From Agelaius tricolor (taxonomy: Eukaryota > Chordata > Aves > Passeriformes > Icteridae): a DNA stretch of 64,000 nt. A program made the position numbers and the translations under genes. Positions 11,676 through 23,150 of this stretch are shown piece after piece (the stretch's first letter is position 1; each line of letters starts with the position of its first letter). Below the pieces are notes generated by a model. The model saw only the letters and a program-made list of their open reading frames with translations. It was not told the origin of the DNA and did not search any database. Where the stretch lies: contig JALJCS010000051.1 of the NCBI GenBank assembly GCA_023055355.1, positions 1,302,001 to 1,366,000 of the forward strand, given 5' to 3'.

Positions 11676-12199
11676 TTCCCCAGTGGGCCATTGTTAAGGG
11701 CATGGAGCACATCTGGGAGATGGGTTCTCCATGGGCAAAGGTTCCCATCTCCTCATTTTGTCAACTGCTTTTTAAACAACCCCTTCACCCGTGCAACCAA
11801 TCCTGCAGCTTGTGCATAGTCTGGTACATGAAAAACCCTGCAGGCTTAATCACTGAATTTTTCACAGGAACAGACAAAGCACTCTGCATCACAGTATCAG
11901 CAAACCCTGTAAAAACAGCCAATTTCCTCCCTTCCTCCTTTTTTCACTGTATACAATCTCACAAAGTTGACCACTGACATCAGGGTCCTGGCCAGTCCTG
12001 TTCTGTAGGGTATTTAGTGTTACATCCCTGAGCAGCCAAAGCTACCAAATTAGTATTGTCAGCACTACTTCACATTATTATAATTTTATATGTAGATATA
12101 CATTTGATATAGATAGACAGACCTAGACATACATATAAAAATATATAACAAATATATATGAAGGTCTTATTGTACTATAAATACATATATAGTATTTTA

Positions 12200-12690
12200 T
12201 TATATTGATATTTCACTTGCACAAATGCATCTGAGCTCAGGATTAAAACCTTCTCTTGCTCCGTGTGGGAACATTCCAACAATAATTGTTCCTTCTGAAG
12301 GCACTGTTTCCAATGTACTTTTAACAAATTCATCTTTGTCTGCCCAAACCCACAAGGTCTTTTCCTTTTCCATGTGCAATTTTTGGATGCATTTGAAGCC
12401 ATCCAGGGGTGCAGCCTCTTTTACCCGACTGCCCCACTGCTCCCACGGGGCTCCAACCTCAGCCCACTCCAGAGCCAGGGAACTCCAGGGAAGGGCTTCC
12501 CATCTGGGAATTTTTGATGGCACTGATTCCTCACATTGACATTGAACAAGTGACATTTTGTTGGGATCTGGCCAGACTGGGCCAGTTTTGTTTTGCCAGT
12601 GGGCAGGGTCAGCACCAAAGACACAGACTCCAACTGAAGGAATCAGTGTCATTTCCTGCAGCTCAAAGCAGCAAAGAATCACAACAGGAG
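12200..12690 (-). mobile_element. Retroviral-like open segment, left copy
   Basis: A minus-strand frame of about 160 codons is preserved in both arms (partner 40,433-40,915, plus strand) with mostly conservative differences. It contains Trp- and Cys-containing motifs and one NKT sequon, and it lies upstream, on the same strand, of the dUTPase-like remnant. That setting suggests a gag- or env-derived fragment, but I recognise no diagnostic motif, so the assignment is only inferred. An AT-rich stretch (12,060-12,210) follows it. Confidence 0.35.
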
Positions 12691-13204
12691 CAGCTCAGCA
12701 ATGCACCCAACCATCCCCACCAAAGATTGCCTGCAGTGATTGAGAAAGATCCAGCCCCAGTTACCCTCAGCCTTTACCATCGCCCAGACCCACACAGCAG
12801 CTGGGGAAGCTGTCACAGCCAAGGGCTGCAGAGCCACTCCTGGGCACTGGCAATTCCTGCAGGTGCCTCCAGCCCCAGCTGAGGCTCCAACCCCGCTGGG
12901 AGAGGGCCCAGCTCTGACAGTGCTGAATGGACAAACTGACAGCACTGCTAGTGTGGCAACATCTGCTTTCATCCTCCTCTTGGCTCCCTCCCAAAGGCTG
13001 GCCAGGGCCCCAGGAGGAACCAAGGGAGGAGACTTTGACCATTCAGCCTCAAACAAGGCCAGATGTCAGATTTCATGGCCTTGTCCGGCTTCTAAATACA
13101 CAAAGGTCAATACATGTTTCACTAATGAGTGGCTACATCTATCACAGTGCTAATGACCATGCATATTTCATTAGGGAGCAGATACAAAGATAACCTTTGG
13201 CTGG

Positions 13205-13390
13205 AAGGTTCATCCAGAGGCCACCTTGGGCTCAGGGCCTGCTGTTCAGGCCTCACTCAGGGCTGGTGTCCAGGCCTTGGCACTTCAGGGACGTGGTTTA
13301 GTGCTGGGCTTGGCACTGCTGGGTGAGCGGCTGCACTGGGTGAGCTCAGAGGGCTTTTCCAACAGAAAGGATTCTGTGATTCCATGATTC
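13205..13390 (+). mobile_element. CR1 LINE 3' terminal fragment
   Basis: The segment ends in GGGCTTTTCCAACAGAAAGG and then ATTCTGTGATTCCATGATTCT, the octamer-like 3' end typical of avian CR1 elements. The inverted partner is at about 39,722-39,900. Confidence 0.75.
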
Positions 13391-14060
13391 TATCCACTGC
13401 ATTCAGCTGGGGCTATTTTAGCAGCATTACTTTGCTCCAAAAGTCTCCTCTTGCCCAGCTCCTGTGGCCTGAGGCTTCAGCTCCTTCAGCTCCTTCAGCT
13501 GCTGGTGCTGAGCTGCTCATGCTGAACGAGACGACTCGGAGAGAAGAACACAGTCCATGCAATTCCTTCTGGGACACGGAGAGGGGAGGCTGTGCAAACA
13601 GGAGCATTGTTTGCTGTGGCCTCCTCTCTGCCCTTCACGCCTTTCAGCGCTTTGAACCAGCCCAGAGCTTTCTCCAAGAGTGCAATGGAGCAGCTGTTCC
13701 TGCTCCTGGCTCTGGCTCTCTCCAGTCTCTGCCCTTGCCTGCTTCTGTCCCTCGTGCTGTGCCCTCTGTTCCCCCAGGGCTGGCTGGCTGCTGCCCAGGA
13801 CTGTGGCACTGGCACAGATCCAGTGCTCCAGAGCCTCCTTTCTGTGCCCTTGGAGCTGCCTGGGCACAGCAGCCTTTTCCATCTGCAAGCTCCCCATGGA
13901 CAGGGAGTGCCCAGCTCCGTTCCTTGCACAGCCTCCAGGAGCCCAGGGCTGCCATCTCAAGTCCCTGCTGGCACTGGGGGCTCCCAGGTGCCTCAGGCTG
14001 CTGTGACACCACTGCACACGGGAGGGAACAGGGGCAGGGCTGTGCTGAAAGTCAGCTCCA

Positions 14061-14061
<1 letters not shown>

Positions 14062-14091
<30 letters not shown>
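14062..14091 (+). repeat. (CTG)10 microsatellite
   Basis: Ten uninterrupted CTG units. The partner arm carries the complementary (CAG)10 at 39,034-39,063, so its length has not changed since duplication. Confidence 0.9.
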
Positions 14092-14092
<1 letters not shown>

Positions 14093-14671
14093 GGGGTCAT
14101 TTGTGCAGCCCTGGCCCAGAGTCAGGGATCAGATGCTGCCAGTCTCTTCCAGCCCTGGCTGCTCAGAGTTTGGGCCTTGGAGCCTCAGGTGGGCAGAGGC
14201 AGCTGCTCCTGGTCCCTCTGTGTGCCCGTGTTCAGCAGTGCTGCTCCATCAGTCTGTGCCCAGCAACGGGGAAAAGCCTCAGCCCTGCAGGGCCAGGAGC
14301 TGCTGGGCTCTGCCTGAGCAGCTCAGCCAGCAGGAAGGGAGCTGCTCCACATGGGAACCAGGAGCAAAGGACATTCCTTTTATAGGACATGTTTTCTATT
14401 TAAAGGAAAAAAAAAGGAAAAAGGAAAAGAATAGGTAAATTGTAAAAGATAAGAATAAAATCCAAGTGTGAGAGAAAAAATATAACATAATGTTAGTGAA
14501 AAAAACAAAACATAAATGCAAAGTTACATTCTTTGAATTAAGAGGTACATGATCTTTTGAAAAAGAGAACTCAGTTATTTACATTGTAAATGTGCTGATG
14601 CCATGGATCCATCTTGCTGACTTCTGCACCCTTTTTTAAGAGCTTTTGAGGTTGTTTCCAACATTGTTAAA

Positions 14672-15844
14672 TTGTGGGTGAAGCAATGGGAAATTTCTTC
14701 GTGCCCTGCCAGCTCCAAGCAGGACGGGGAATGGAAATTCTGTCAAACCCCAAATCCTTTAGAAGATGACCTTCCTTCTCAGCTTGGAAATGAGCTGCAC
14801 AGTCCCTTTGAAACTGTCAGGGATGTTTTAAAGACACAAAGTCCGACTGACAGCTTTTTGCTCTGGTTTGGCAGTGCAGAAGGGCAATTCTCCATCCATC
14901 AACTCCAGACGGCACTGCCTCAGGAGCACGGCCCACTCGCCAGCTTTGGCCCACTCGTGGCACTTCTAGAGGAGGAAGAAAGTGCAATTGCACCATTCCA
15001 GCCAATCAAGAAGGAAGAGTGGGAGAGACAAAAAAGCCTGTACAGATCCAGGCGTTCAGCTGGGACTGTGGAGAGTTTGGGTCCTTGCCAATTGGATGTG
15101 TGTCCCCAGCTGCAATCTCTGGGCCTGCAGCAGAGTCTCACTCAGCTGCCAAAGCAGAAAGCTCAGGCGCTGTGCTCGCAACGGGCTCGTCTGATGCAGA
15201 GCTGTCAGAGCAATGTGAGGGCAGAGCCAGCCCAGCTGGGCCCAGGGCTGAGCCCAGCAGAGCCCTGGCAGAGCCCAGAGCAGCCTCAGCAGCCGCAGAG
15301 CCCGGCTGCAAGGAGAGAAAGCAGAAACCGCCCGTCAGCTGAGGGCTCCTGTGCCCTTGTGCCAAGGCCTGCGGTGCCCAGGCCGTGCTGGCTGTGCCCA
15401 GAGCTGTGCCCAGAGCTGCCCATCCCTGCTGCCTTTGGCAGCAGAGCAGGAGGGCAGGACATGTGCCCAGCCTGCAGCCAGCCACGGCACATCCAGCCCT
15501 CAGCAGCTGCCCAGAGCAGGATGCTCCTGTGCTCGCTGCCATCTCCCAAAAGCTCTGATCCCACCCTGCCAAGCACACAGGGACCCACCTCACGCCACCC
15601 ACGGCTGCAAGAAAAGCTGCTCCCAAACCATGGCCTCAGCCTTCTCCAAGGGCACGGCCCATTCACACCACAGCTGCTCCCATGCACTGCCCCATCCACA
15701 CTGGACCACCTAGAACACTTCCTCTGGAAAAACAAACAACACATTCTTGAAAAGAGATTAGATGCAAAAAGGGAAAGCAAGAAAAATGGTAAAAACTCTT
15801 ATCTCTGTCAGGGCCTTGAGGAAGGCCCAACTCCTACATGGTAG
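14672..15844 (+). other. 390-codon open frame, doubtful as a gene
   Basis: One frame stays open for 1.17 kb. Its first half recurs in the other arm on the minus strand (38,294-37,581) with mostly conservative changes. The composition is Pro/Ala/Gln/Ser-rich. From about 15,140 it runs antisense to DNA that resembles PIM-gene intron sequence (compare 36,785-36,920 with 37,660-37,820). No domain, splice structure or start context supports translation. I treat it as a chance frame in G+C-rich DNA. Confidence 0.2.
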
Positions 15845-16269
15845 GGAAAAACCCAGCCATGGCTGAGGGAAGCCCACACTTTCTCTCTTCCCCCCTGCAC
15901 TGCCCCCAAAATCACGGTGATCCCAAAGCAAACAAGGGCAGCTGAGCAGCCCAAGCCCTTCCTTGCCTACACAGCAAAGCAGCCCCTGCACAGGTTCTGG
16001 AGTCCCACCTCTGCTCCCACCATGGGGCTTTGTTTGTGTCGGGCTGGCTGCCCCAGCCCCAGCCCCAGCCCCAGCCCGGGGCACGGTGGGTGCTGGGGGC
16101 TGTTGGCAGGGCCAGGAGCCCACTCCCATTTCGTACCCAGCCCAGCCCATCCCCACAGCCCTGCCAAAAAGCAGCTGGGCAGCGACTGAAGGATGAGTTG
16201 CATCTGCCCCAGCAAAGGGGGAACCTTTGCTTCCCAGCCAGGCTGGCCCATGCCCAAATCTGGCAGAAT

Positions 16270-16409
16270 TTCCCCAGGTGGGGACTCATCTGCAAATTCC
16301 CTGTGGAGCCTGGCTTTGAAGAAGGTGCCAGAATCAAAGTCCATCACCTTCAGCCTCCAGGGGCCAGGCTGAGGAAGAGCTTGTCATCCTTGGTGTCATC
16401 CTGGCTGTC

Positions 16410-16456
<47 letters not shown>

Positions 16457-16560
16457 CCCCACCCGGTACAGCTTCTCCAGGGGCTCCCGCTCCTTCCCTG
16501 GGGGGAGACCAGGCTCTCAGGGCTCTGCCCAGGGCCCCAGCTGTCAGGGAACCAGCACAA
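16270..16560 (-). pseudogene. PIM1-like kinase relic, left arm
   Basis: Read on the minus strand, a piece equivalent to the start of the kinase domain (a LYRVGMLL-type stretch) is followed almost at once by a piece equivalent to the DFG region (MMDFDSGTFFKARLHREFAD), then a donor-like site near 16,285. The glycine loop, the catalytic lysine, the HRD motif and most of the N-lobe are missing. A (CAG)14 tract has expanded inside the remnant. The right arm at 37,306-37,482 has the same internal deletion, so the gene was already dead before the duplication. Confidence 0.7.
16412..16453 (+). repeat. (CAG)14 microsatellite inside the PIM relic
   Basis: Fourteen CAG units, reading CTG in the sense of the dead gene. 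The right-arm copy has only about three units at the same place (near 37,356), so the tract changed length after the duplication. Confidence 0.85.
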
Positions 16561-16789
16561 GCAAAACCAGCTTGGATGGCGGCCACCAGTGCTGGGCAGA
16601 GCAGCTCAGCTCCAGCACAAGGGCTGCGTGTGCCCATCCCATGGCCCCGGTGCAGTGACACAGGCAGCACAAAAAGGTCTGGGCTCCTCTGCTTCTCATT
16701 GCCAAGGCATGTGTGGAGCTGGAACTTACCAGGGCCCTGGATACTCCAGGGACCTGGAGAACCATTCCCAGAAATTGGGAAAATCCTAG

Positions 16790-17450
16790 GTGCTCCAACC
16801 ACCCATAGATGAGGTCTCCAAATTTCCTCCGAAAGCAGGTCCAGCTTTTAGAGGCCAAAAAGAGCAAGTCCAAGTGACTTGATGATATTTTTAGCCCAGA
16901 AAGCCCTGCTGCTGATGGCACACTTCACAATCAGCACGGCACATAGCTAGACCAAAGCCCAGACCTCTGCTGGGAGCCTTTCCCCTCAAACACCCTTCAA
17001 ACAAACCTCCATGCAAGTCAGTTGGGAAAGTTTCTTCAAAGGAGACCTTGCTGGCACATAACTACACAGGGTTATGGGAAAGATTCTAAAGCAGCTACTC
17101 TGGAGTCAAAGAGGCAGCACTAAGAGTCCTTTGTCGTCTATTTATAGCTAAATCCCACTTTGGGGGAGTTGAAGATGTTTGGAATGAGCTAGAGAGCGGA
17201 CCTCTGAGTTTTTTAGATCTTGAACTCTAAAACTCTAAACTTTCCTCCACTTCAACTTTCCTCCCCGCTAGAAACTAGAAATCTGCATTCTCACTTCTAG
17301 CACCTGAGTTCGGAAGGCCTTTCTAAGGTCTCAGATCAAATCCTGGGTTTAATTCTAAGCTTTGCTGACAAGACCAAAGGTCTGACATTTCCCTGCATTT
17401 GGCTTTCCAACAACACTGATGCTGTTAGTTGCAGAATGCCCGGGATCTGT
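16790..17450 (+). repeat. Interspersed repeat, LTR-like (direct match to 42,780-43,215)
   Basis: Shared words include GAGGTCTCCAAATTT, AAGTGACTTGATGATA, ATGCAAGTCAGTTGGGAAA and AACTACACAGGGTTATG, in the same order and orientation as at 42,780-43,215. This copy has about 240 extra bases at 17,160-17,405. The divergence is substantial, so the element is old. It could be a retroviral LTR or leader; no coding sequence is seen. Confidence 0.6.
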
Positions 17451-18067
17451 CTTGCAAGTCAACTCTGGCAGGAACAAGGCGGCTGCCAGGGGGCTGCTTG
17501 TGGCCTCTGACAGCCCCATTGCTCAGGGCTTGCCAGCGCCCCAGCCCCTCAGGCCCTGCCCCAGCCCGGCCAAGCTGCCCGGCAGCAGCGCCGCAGCCCC
17601 ACAGCAGCTCCAGAGCAGCCCCAGCCAGAGGCACCTGGGAGCCCTCAGCAAGGCAGGCAGCAGCAGACGGGCAGGAGGGCACGGATGGCGCTTCCTGCCT
17701 GGCACAGGGCTTGTGGCCATCTCCAGGCACCGCTCTGGCAGGGATCCCCGCAGCTCCGGCCCCTGCCCAGCCGCTCTGTGGGCAGCACAAAGGCTTCAGC
17801 AGAGCCACCACAGGCCAAGGGGCTTCTGGCCATTTTCCCTGCAGCACTGCATGCATGGGCAGCATGCTAAGTAGAAGCAGGCTTTTCTCCACTTTCCCTA
17901 TGCCCTACGGACCCCGGGCAGCAAAGAAAATCACCAGAGAGTGTGTATATTATAACAGGGTATATATTTACATCGGGTAAAAAATAGAATGGAAGAAAAG
18001 AAAAATCTTAAAGAAAAGTAAAAATCCCCACTAAATCAGGCTGCCCCAGCAAAGAGAGCCTCCCGGA
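17450..18067. other. Downstream flank of the MROH-like gene
   Basis: 17,450-17,880 is G+C rich, with overlapping frames on both strands and no recognised domain. 17,930-18,040 is A-rich. I found no AATAAA on the minus strand here, so the poly(A) site of the MROH-like gene is not identified. Confidence 0.4.
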
Positions 18068-21000
18068 TCAGCTGTCCTCAGAGCTCCAGCAGTGCAGCCA
18101 GCCGAGCCGTGACAGACGAGGCCGAGTGATCCATGCCCTGTGCAGCTGGTCGTGCAGCCTCTGGAAGATGGAATATCGCCCACTGGCTGTTGCTCGGAGG
18201 ACATGCAGTGTTTCAAGTGCCAGCTCTGACATGGCACTGCTCATGTCCTCCGTCAGTCGATCCAGGGCTGCAAGAGAGAGGAACAGAGCCATGGTCAGAT
18301 GCCGGCTCTGCGGGGAGCCGAGGAGAGCCCCCTGCCAGGGCCATCGCAGCCGGCTCTTGCCATGGCCAGGAGGGAGCAGGGAGCAAGGGGATCAGCCCGA
18401 AGCTGCTGGCCACCAATGGCCCACGTGGCCCTGAAATCTCAGTGTGCTCTACCCCCAGGAGCAGAGCCCTCCGCAGCCGGGGCAGGGCTTGCAGCTCTAC
18501 CCCCGGCAGCCCCCGCTGCCAGCCCGCTGGCCTCACTCACCAGTGCAGATCAGCTGCAGCTCTTGCTGCTGCCCCCTCAGGTGCCGCCCGGCCATGCCTG
18601 TGAACACAGAGCCTGTCACGGCGCCAGCGGCACAGCTCCCTGCCAGCGGCGCTGCCGGCGCTGTGGCCACACGGGCTGCTGGCCCGGCAGGGCTCAGCCC
18701 GGCCCTTGGCGCACGCTGCCGCCCCAGGGCACGGCTGCCAGAGGGCGGCAGCAGCAATGCCCAGCCCAGGCGGGGCTCCACGGCGCCGGGCCCGGCCGGC
18801 GCTGCCGGGGCAGCAGGCGGGGCCGGGGCCGAGCTGCGGCGGGACGGGGAGGGAGTCTGGGCTCGTGGCTCACCCATGAACCTGATGGCCGCCTCTCGCA
18901 GGGGCTCCTGTGGGCTCTGCAGGTAGCGCAGGGCCCGGCGCAGGTGCTCGGCCGTTCGGCTCCTGTCCTCTGCCAGCTGCAGAGAGCGGCAGGAGGGAAG
19001 GGTTGGCGCGGGCTCAGCCCCTGGGCCGGGCGCTGCCTGCGCCCGGCCCCGGCCTCCCCTGCCCGCACAGCCCTGAGGCGCGGCCACAGCAGCCGCTGGC
19101 CAAGGGCTCCCGAGGGCAGGGGGCAGAGGGCCGGCTGCTGCCCGGGGAGCCGCGGTGCCGGCCCGCAGCCCCGCCGGGCCGGGGCTCCATGGGCATCCGG
19201 CTCGGGCCCACGGGAGCCTGGAGAAGAGCCCCCGCGGCCTCTGGCTGCAGCAGCGGGCAGGGGCACAGCTGCCCGGCCCCGCACACTGAGCACCGCCCTC
19301 AGGGGCCTTCTCCAGGCCGAGCCTGGGCGTTCTCGGCTTCTCTTACCAAGCATTCGCCAAACCTCCTTGTCTGATCCACCTGGAGCATTTGTTCGAGATT
19401 CCGCCTCTTCAGGAATCCGGCTGCAGAATGCAGCGTTTCCCGGGAGGCCTGGAGAGCAGCAGAGACGCGGTGTTGGCCCCACAGGCCAGGGCACAGGAGC
19501 ATCCCAGTGCCACAGCCTGGAGGAGGCTGCAGCCCGCAAGGTGCCAGGGCAGGAGGCAGCCCAGTCCCCTGCCAGGGGGACAGCAGGTGGCCACAGGTCC
19601 TCACCTCAGCAACAATCTGATTCTCATCATGGCAGTGGACGTAGAGTGGGACCAGGCTCTGGCGCACGTGGGACTTCAGGGCCTTTCTTCCATCTTCTCT
19701 TAAAAAGTCCAGCATCTCTTGAAAGACACACATGGAGCTCAGCTGCACCCGGATATCATCCTGTAGGAGAGGAAGGGCAAAAACCTCAGCATCAGCTGCT
19801 TCAGGCCCCCCAGGGCACAGGCCTGCATCTGCACAGGGCACCAAGTGTGCGGGCAGCAGCCGGCGGCCGTGGCTGTGGGCACAGAGCCTTACGTGGTCAA
19901 AGAGTGGCAGGAGCGCCTCAGCCAGCTGCAGGGCAATAGGGGTGGCTATTGGGGCACCCCCAATATCCAGGAGCAAATATCGGAGTAGAAGAATGGTCAT
20001 CCTGATCATGTGGCTATCATTTTCCTGCAGGAGCTCCACAAGACTTTGGGTCAGGCTCCCCATTTTTTCAGCCTGTGCAGAACACAAGTTTGTGAAAGGC
20101 CAGTCTGCTGCCGCAGGGCCCAGAGGCCAAAGGCCTGTCCCAAAGCACTGGGGCCGCTGAAGCGGGAGGCAGGAGAGCTGGGAGCAGCCGCCCCAGCGCC
20201 CCAAGCCCAGGCAAGGCCAAGCGACGGCGTTGCCCGGCCCCACGCTGCCTGCACGGCTTCAGCCACTGCCCCCTTCTCACCATCAAGGGATTCTTGCCCA
20301 GCACTACGAGGCCTCTGAGTGCCAAGTAACGCCTGGCCCTGTGCTGGCTCTGCAGGTTCTGTGCCATGATCTGCAGAACACTGTCACTGCATTCCCTCAA
20401 GTCCAGGCACTCGAGGACCTGAAAGGCACAGGGCAGTGACAGGGAGCCGGCCGGCAGGAGCCCGGAACCGCACAGGGCCGGGCCCAGGCAGCAGCACAGG
20501 GCACGGGCACCGTTCTGGCAGCTGTGCCTACGAGAGGGCAGAGAGCTGGGAGGCAGCGCTGGCCTTGAGGCTCACCTCCACAAGGAATGCCAGGGCAGGG
20601 AAATCCCAGTATGGCATCTCTTGGCCCAGCATGGCGAGCAGGTAGAATGCAATCCCGGAACAAAAGTGTAGGGCTGAATGGGAAATTTCTCTAAAGAGAG
20701 GAAAAAGGAAACAAGACCCTGAGCCAGTGGGGCAAATCTCTCCCAGGAGTGACTCACAGAGTTCTCATCTTTCTCCACCACCCTTCCAGCAAGGGGACCT
20801 GGGCCACTCGGGAGTTGCTTTCTCATGGGCACCCTCCTCTCCCAGCCTTTTCCAGTCTGCTTGGCCATCCCGCACTGACAAGGCCCTCTGGCCCATGACC
20901 ATGGAAACTTTGCAGGACACCCCAGGCACAGAGCACAAATGTCAGAGGCAGTGGGGAGAAGGGGCTCTCACCTGGCCAGCAGAGCCACAGCAAAGTGGTG

Positions 21001-23150
21001 GGTGTCAAGAGAGAGCAGCGTGTCCCAGCCACACCTGCGTTCCATTGCCACCACCACATCCTCACAGTGGAGAAGGCAGAGCAGGGACTTCAGGGTGCGC
21101 ACTGCAAACCTGTGTGCACAGCAAAGGCCAGGTGACGCTGGCAGCACTGGCTCCTTGGCAGGCCACGTGGCAGGGACAGGAGGAGTGGGATGGAGCACCT
21201 GTTGGGGCTGGTGGCAAGGCCGTGCTCTTGCTGGCATCCCTTCCAGAAGGCATCGACCTCCTCTGGCATCTCCAAGGTGCTGGAGAACACTTGGAAGAGC
21301 AGATGCACAAATAGGCGGGGGAAATACACCTTCAATATCCGTGGCAGACAGGGCACCTGCAGGATCTTCCACATCACCACGGTTGCCTGCAAGGGACAAA
21401 GGCCCCCGAGACAGCGCTCAGTGCCCAGGCGTCCGTGTGGCAGGGCCCGAGCGTGGCAGGGAGAGGCCCGCAGAGACCTTGGCAGGGGGAGCACGGGGCC
21501 CGCTGGGCCTGAAGCTGCCCCTGGGCCAGGTTTCAGGCCAGCGCCTGAGGCAGGCAGATGCAGTGGGGGAAGGAGGATGGAGAGCTGCTGGAGAGGCGGC
21601 CTTGGGGCCAGCAAAGGCCACTTGCAGAAACTCACAGCCAGGTTAAAGACAGCCGTTTGGTCCCCATCGGAGGTGCACGTGCTGTGCTCTGGCCAGCTCC
21701 CCAGCACATCCAGGAGGATCAGCTGTGCCAGCTCGGCAGACCTGGCTGAGCCCATGATGGTCTTCCACATGGCCATGGCAGCTCTGGGGGGTCAGAGCTC
21801 TGTCTCAGGGGGGTCTCAGCCACAGCAGCGTGGGGAGCTGAGCTGGCTGCCAGCTCTGCCTCTGCCCACTGGCCCTGGCCAGCAGCAGCCAGGCAGCCCA
21901 GGCCTGTGGGGACAGAGCCCTGAGGGGCAGGGAGGGAGCATGGCAGCAGGCTCAGGGGCTGACATGCCAGGGCTGGGAAAGGCAGCAGCCAGAGGGCCCT
22001 GGAAGTCTCTGTTGCTCAGACACCTGCGGCAGGCTGTACAAGCTGATGGGCTGGGGAGGCCTGAGCCCTCTGGGCAGGTGGGCCCCATACCTGTCACAGG
22101 ACGGGGCCACACGCAGCAGCGTCAGGACTGCGTCATCTGGCTGTGCTTCTGTCAGATCCAGCAGGGCCTCGTCCAGCCTGGCTTCAGCACAATCATTGGC
22201 CATGAGCCACTGGTGGATGAACCTCACCATGGTGGGCACCTGGAGAAGGCACAGGGAGACTTGGGAAGCTGCCAGGGGGAGCAATGTTCCCAGCTTGCCC
22301 AGAGAAGTGCTTCCCTTCCCCGCGCACTGCCATGTGGCCTCAAAGGCTCACAGCAACCAGCATTCATGGCTTGGGAGGCTGAGCAATTCCTGGGAGGATC
22401 AAACCCTGCCCACAGGCTGCTTACTTGGTTTGGATAGTAAAATCCTTCCTCTACAAGCATACACAGGAGGGCAGCGCTGGGCTTGGTTTTGAAGATGGGC
22501 GAGTATGGTCTGAGCCCAGTGCCCATGGCCATGGTCTCTTCCTCCTGCATTCTCTTGATGAATTTGCAGATGAACTGTAGGAGAAGGGCAGGAAGCCGGG
22601 GATGTTGCATGGAGTGCTGCACACACGGTGCTGGGTTGAGCAGGGACAGCAGGCCCAGCCCAGGTGGGGGTGGCTGCAGGTACCTGCGCTGTGCTGCGGA
22701 AGCAGCCACGGCTGGATTCCTGCTCTTGTGTGCACTCCAGGTCTGCATCTGGCAAAGAGCGAGCGCAGCCAGAGCTGAGGAACTGCGGGAGAGGCCGGAG
22801 AACACAGGCCAGCCCTGCGCTGCCCAGGCAGGGAGAGCCCCGGGATGGCCCAGGGGATGGAGCGCGGCCACTGCGGGGTGTCTGCCCAGGCCCTCTTCCG
22901 TCCTGTCCATGGGCATTTCCCCAGGGGATAGGATGGCATGGCATGGCATGGCATGGCATGGCATGGCATGGCATGGGGTCAAGCTGGCTGCAGACGCCAA
23001 CCCTGTGGCCCAGCTCTGCCACTCACCCTCCTGCGGTGGCTGGAACGGCACCACCTCCTCGGTCTCCTGTTCTGGGGCCGCTGCAGGGCCTTCTTCCTCC
23101 TCCTCCTCCACCCAGGCCAGCTTGGGCACTCTCGGGGGTCTCTGCTCCAT
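18068..23150 (-). CDS. Maestro heat-like repeat (MROH) family gene, 15 exons
   Basis: MROH proteins are alpha-helical HEAT-repeat proteins, expanded in birds and of poorly known function. Exons, in transcription order: 23,150-23,027; 22,742-22,684; 22,574-22,425; 22,239-22,091; 21,783-21,636; 21,386-21,199; 21,109-20,972; 20,690-20,576; 20,418-20,281; 20,072-19,893; 19,760-19,605; 19,448-19,347; 18,976-18,874; 18,597-18,541; 18,267-18,068. All introns are GT..AG, and the phases sum to 2,007 bases: 668 codons plus TGA. The start is the ATG opening MEQRPPRVPK. An acidic Glu run follows, then the family-typical LRPYSPIFKTKPSAALL (exon 3) and MVRFIHQWLMAND (exon 4), then regularly spaced amphipathic helices. 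No frameshift or stop was seen, so it looks functional. Whether it is closest to MROH7 or another member is not settled. Exon 1 could be preceded by an untranslated exon. Confidence 0.85.
22934..22977 (+). repeat. (GGCAT)n microsatellite in MROH intron 1
   Basis: Eight to nine perfect pentanucleotide units within the first intron of the MROH-like gene. Confidence 0.9.

Larger units (their letters stand above)
11675..16760 (+). repeat. Inner inverted duplication, left arm (partner 37,060-41,440)
   Basis: The segment matches the reverse complement of 37,060-41,440. In the sampled stretch 13,505-13,625 there is about one mismatch in 120 bases. The outer edge is sharp at about 11,675/41,440, just short of the dUTPase-like remnant. 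Towards 16,760/37,060 identity falls. This arm has about 640 bases (15,520-16,165) that the partner lacks. The arm contains a retroviral remnant, a CR1 3' end, a CTG microsatellite, a 390-codon frame and, at its inner end, a deleted PIM relic. Confidence 0.88.
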
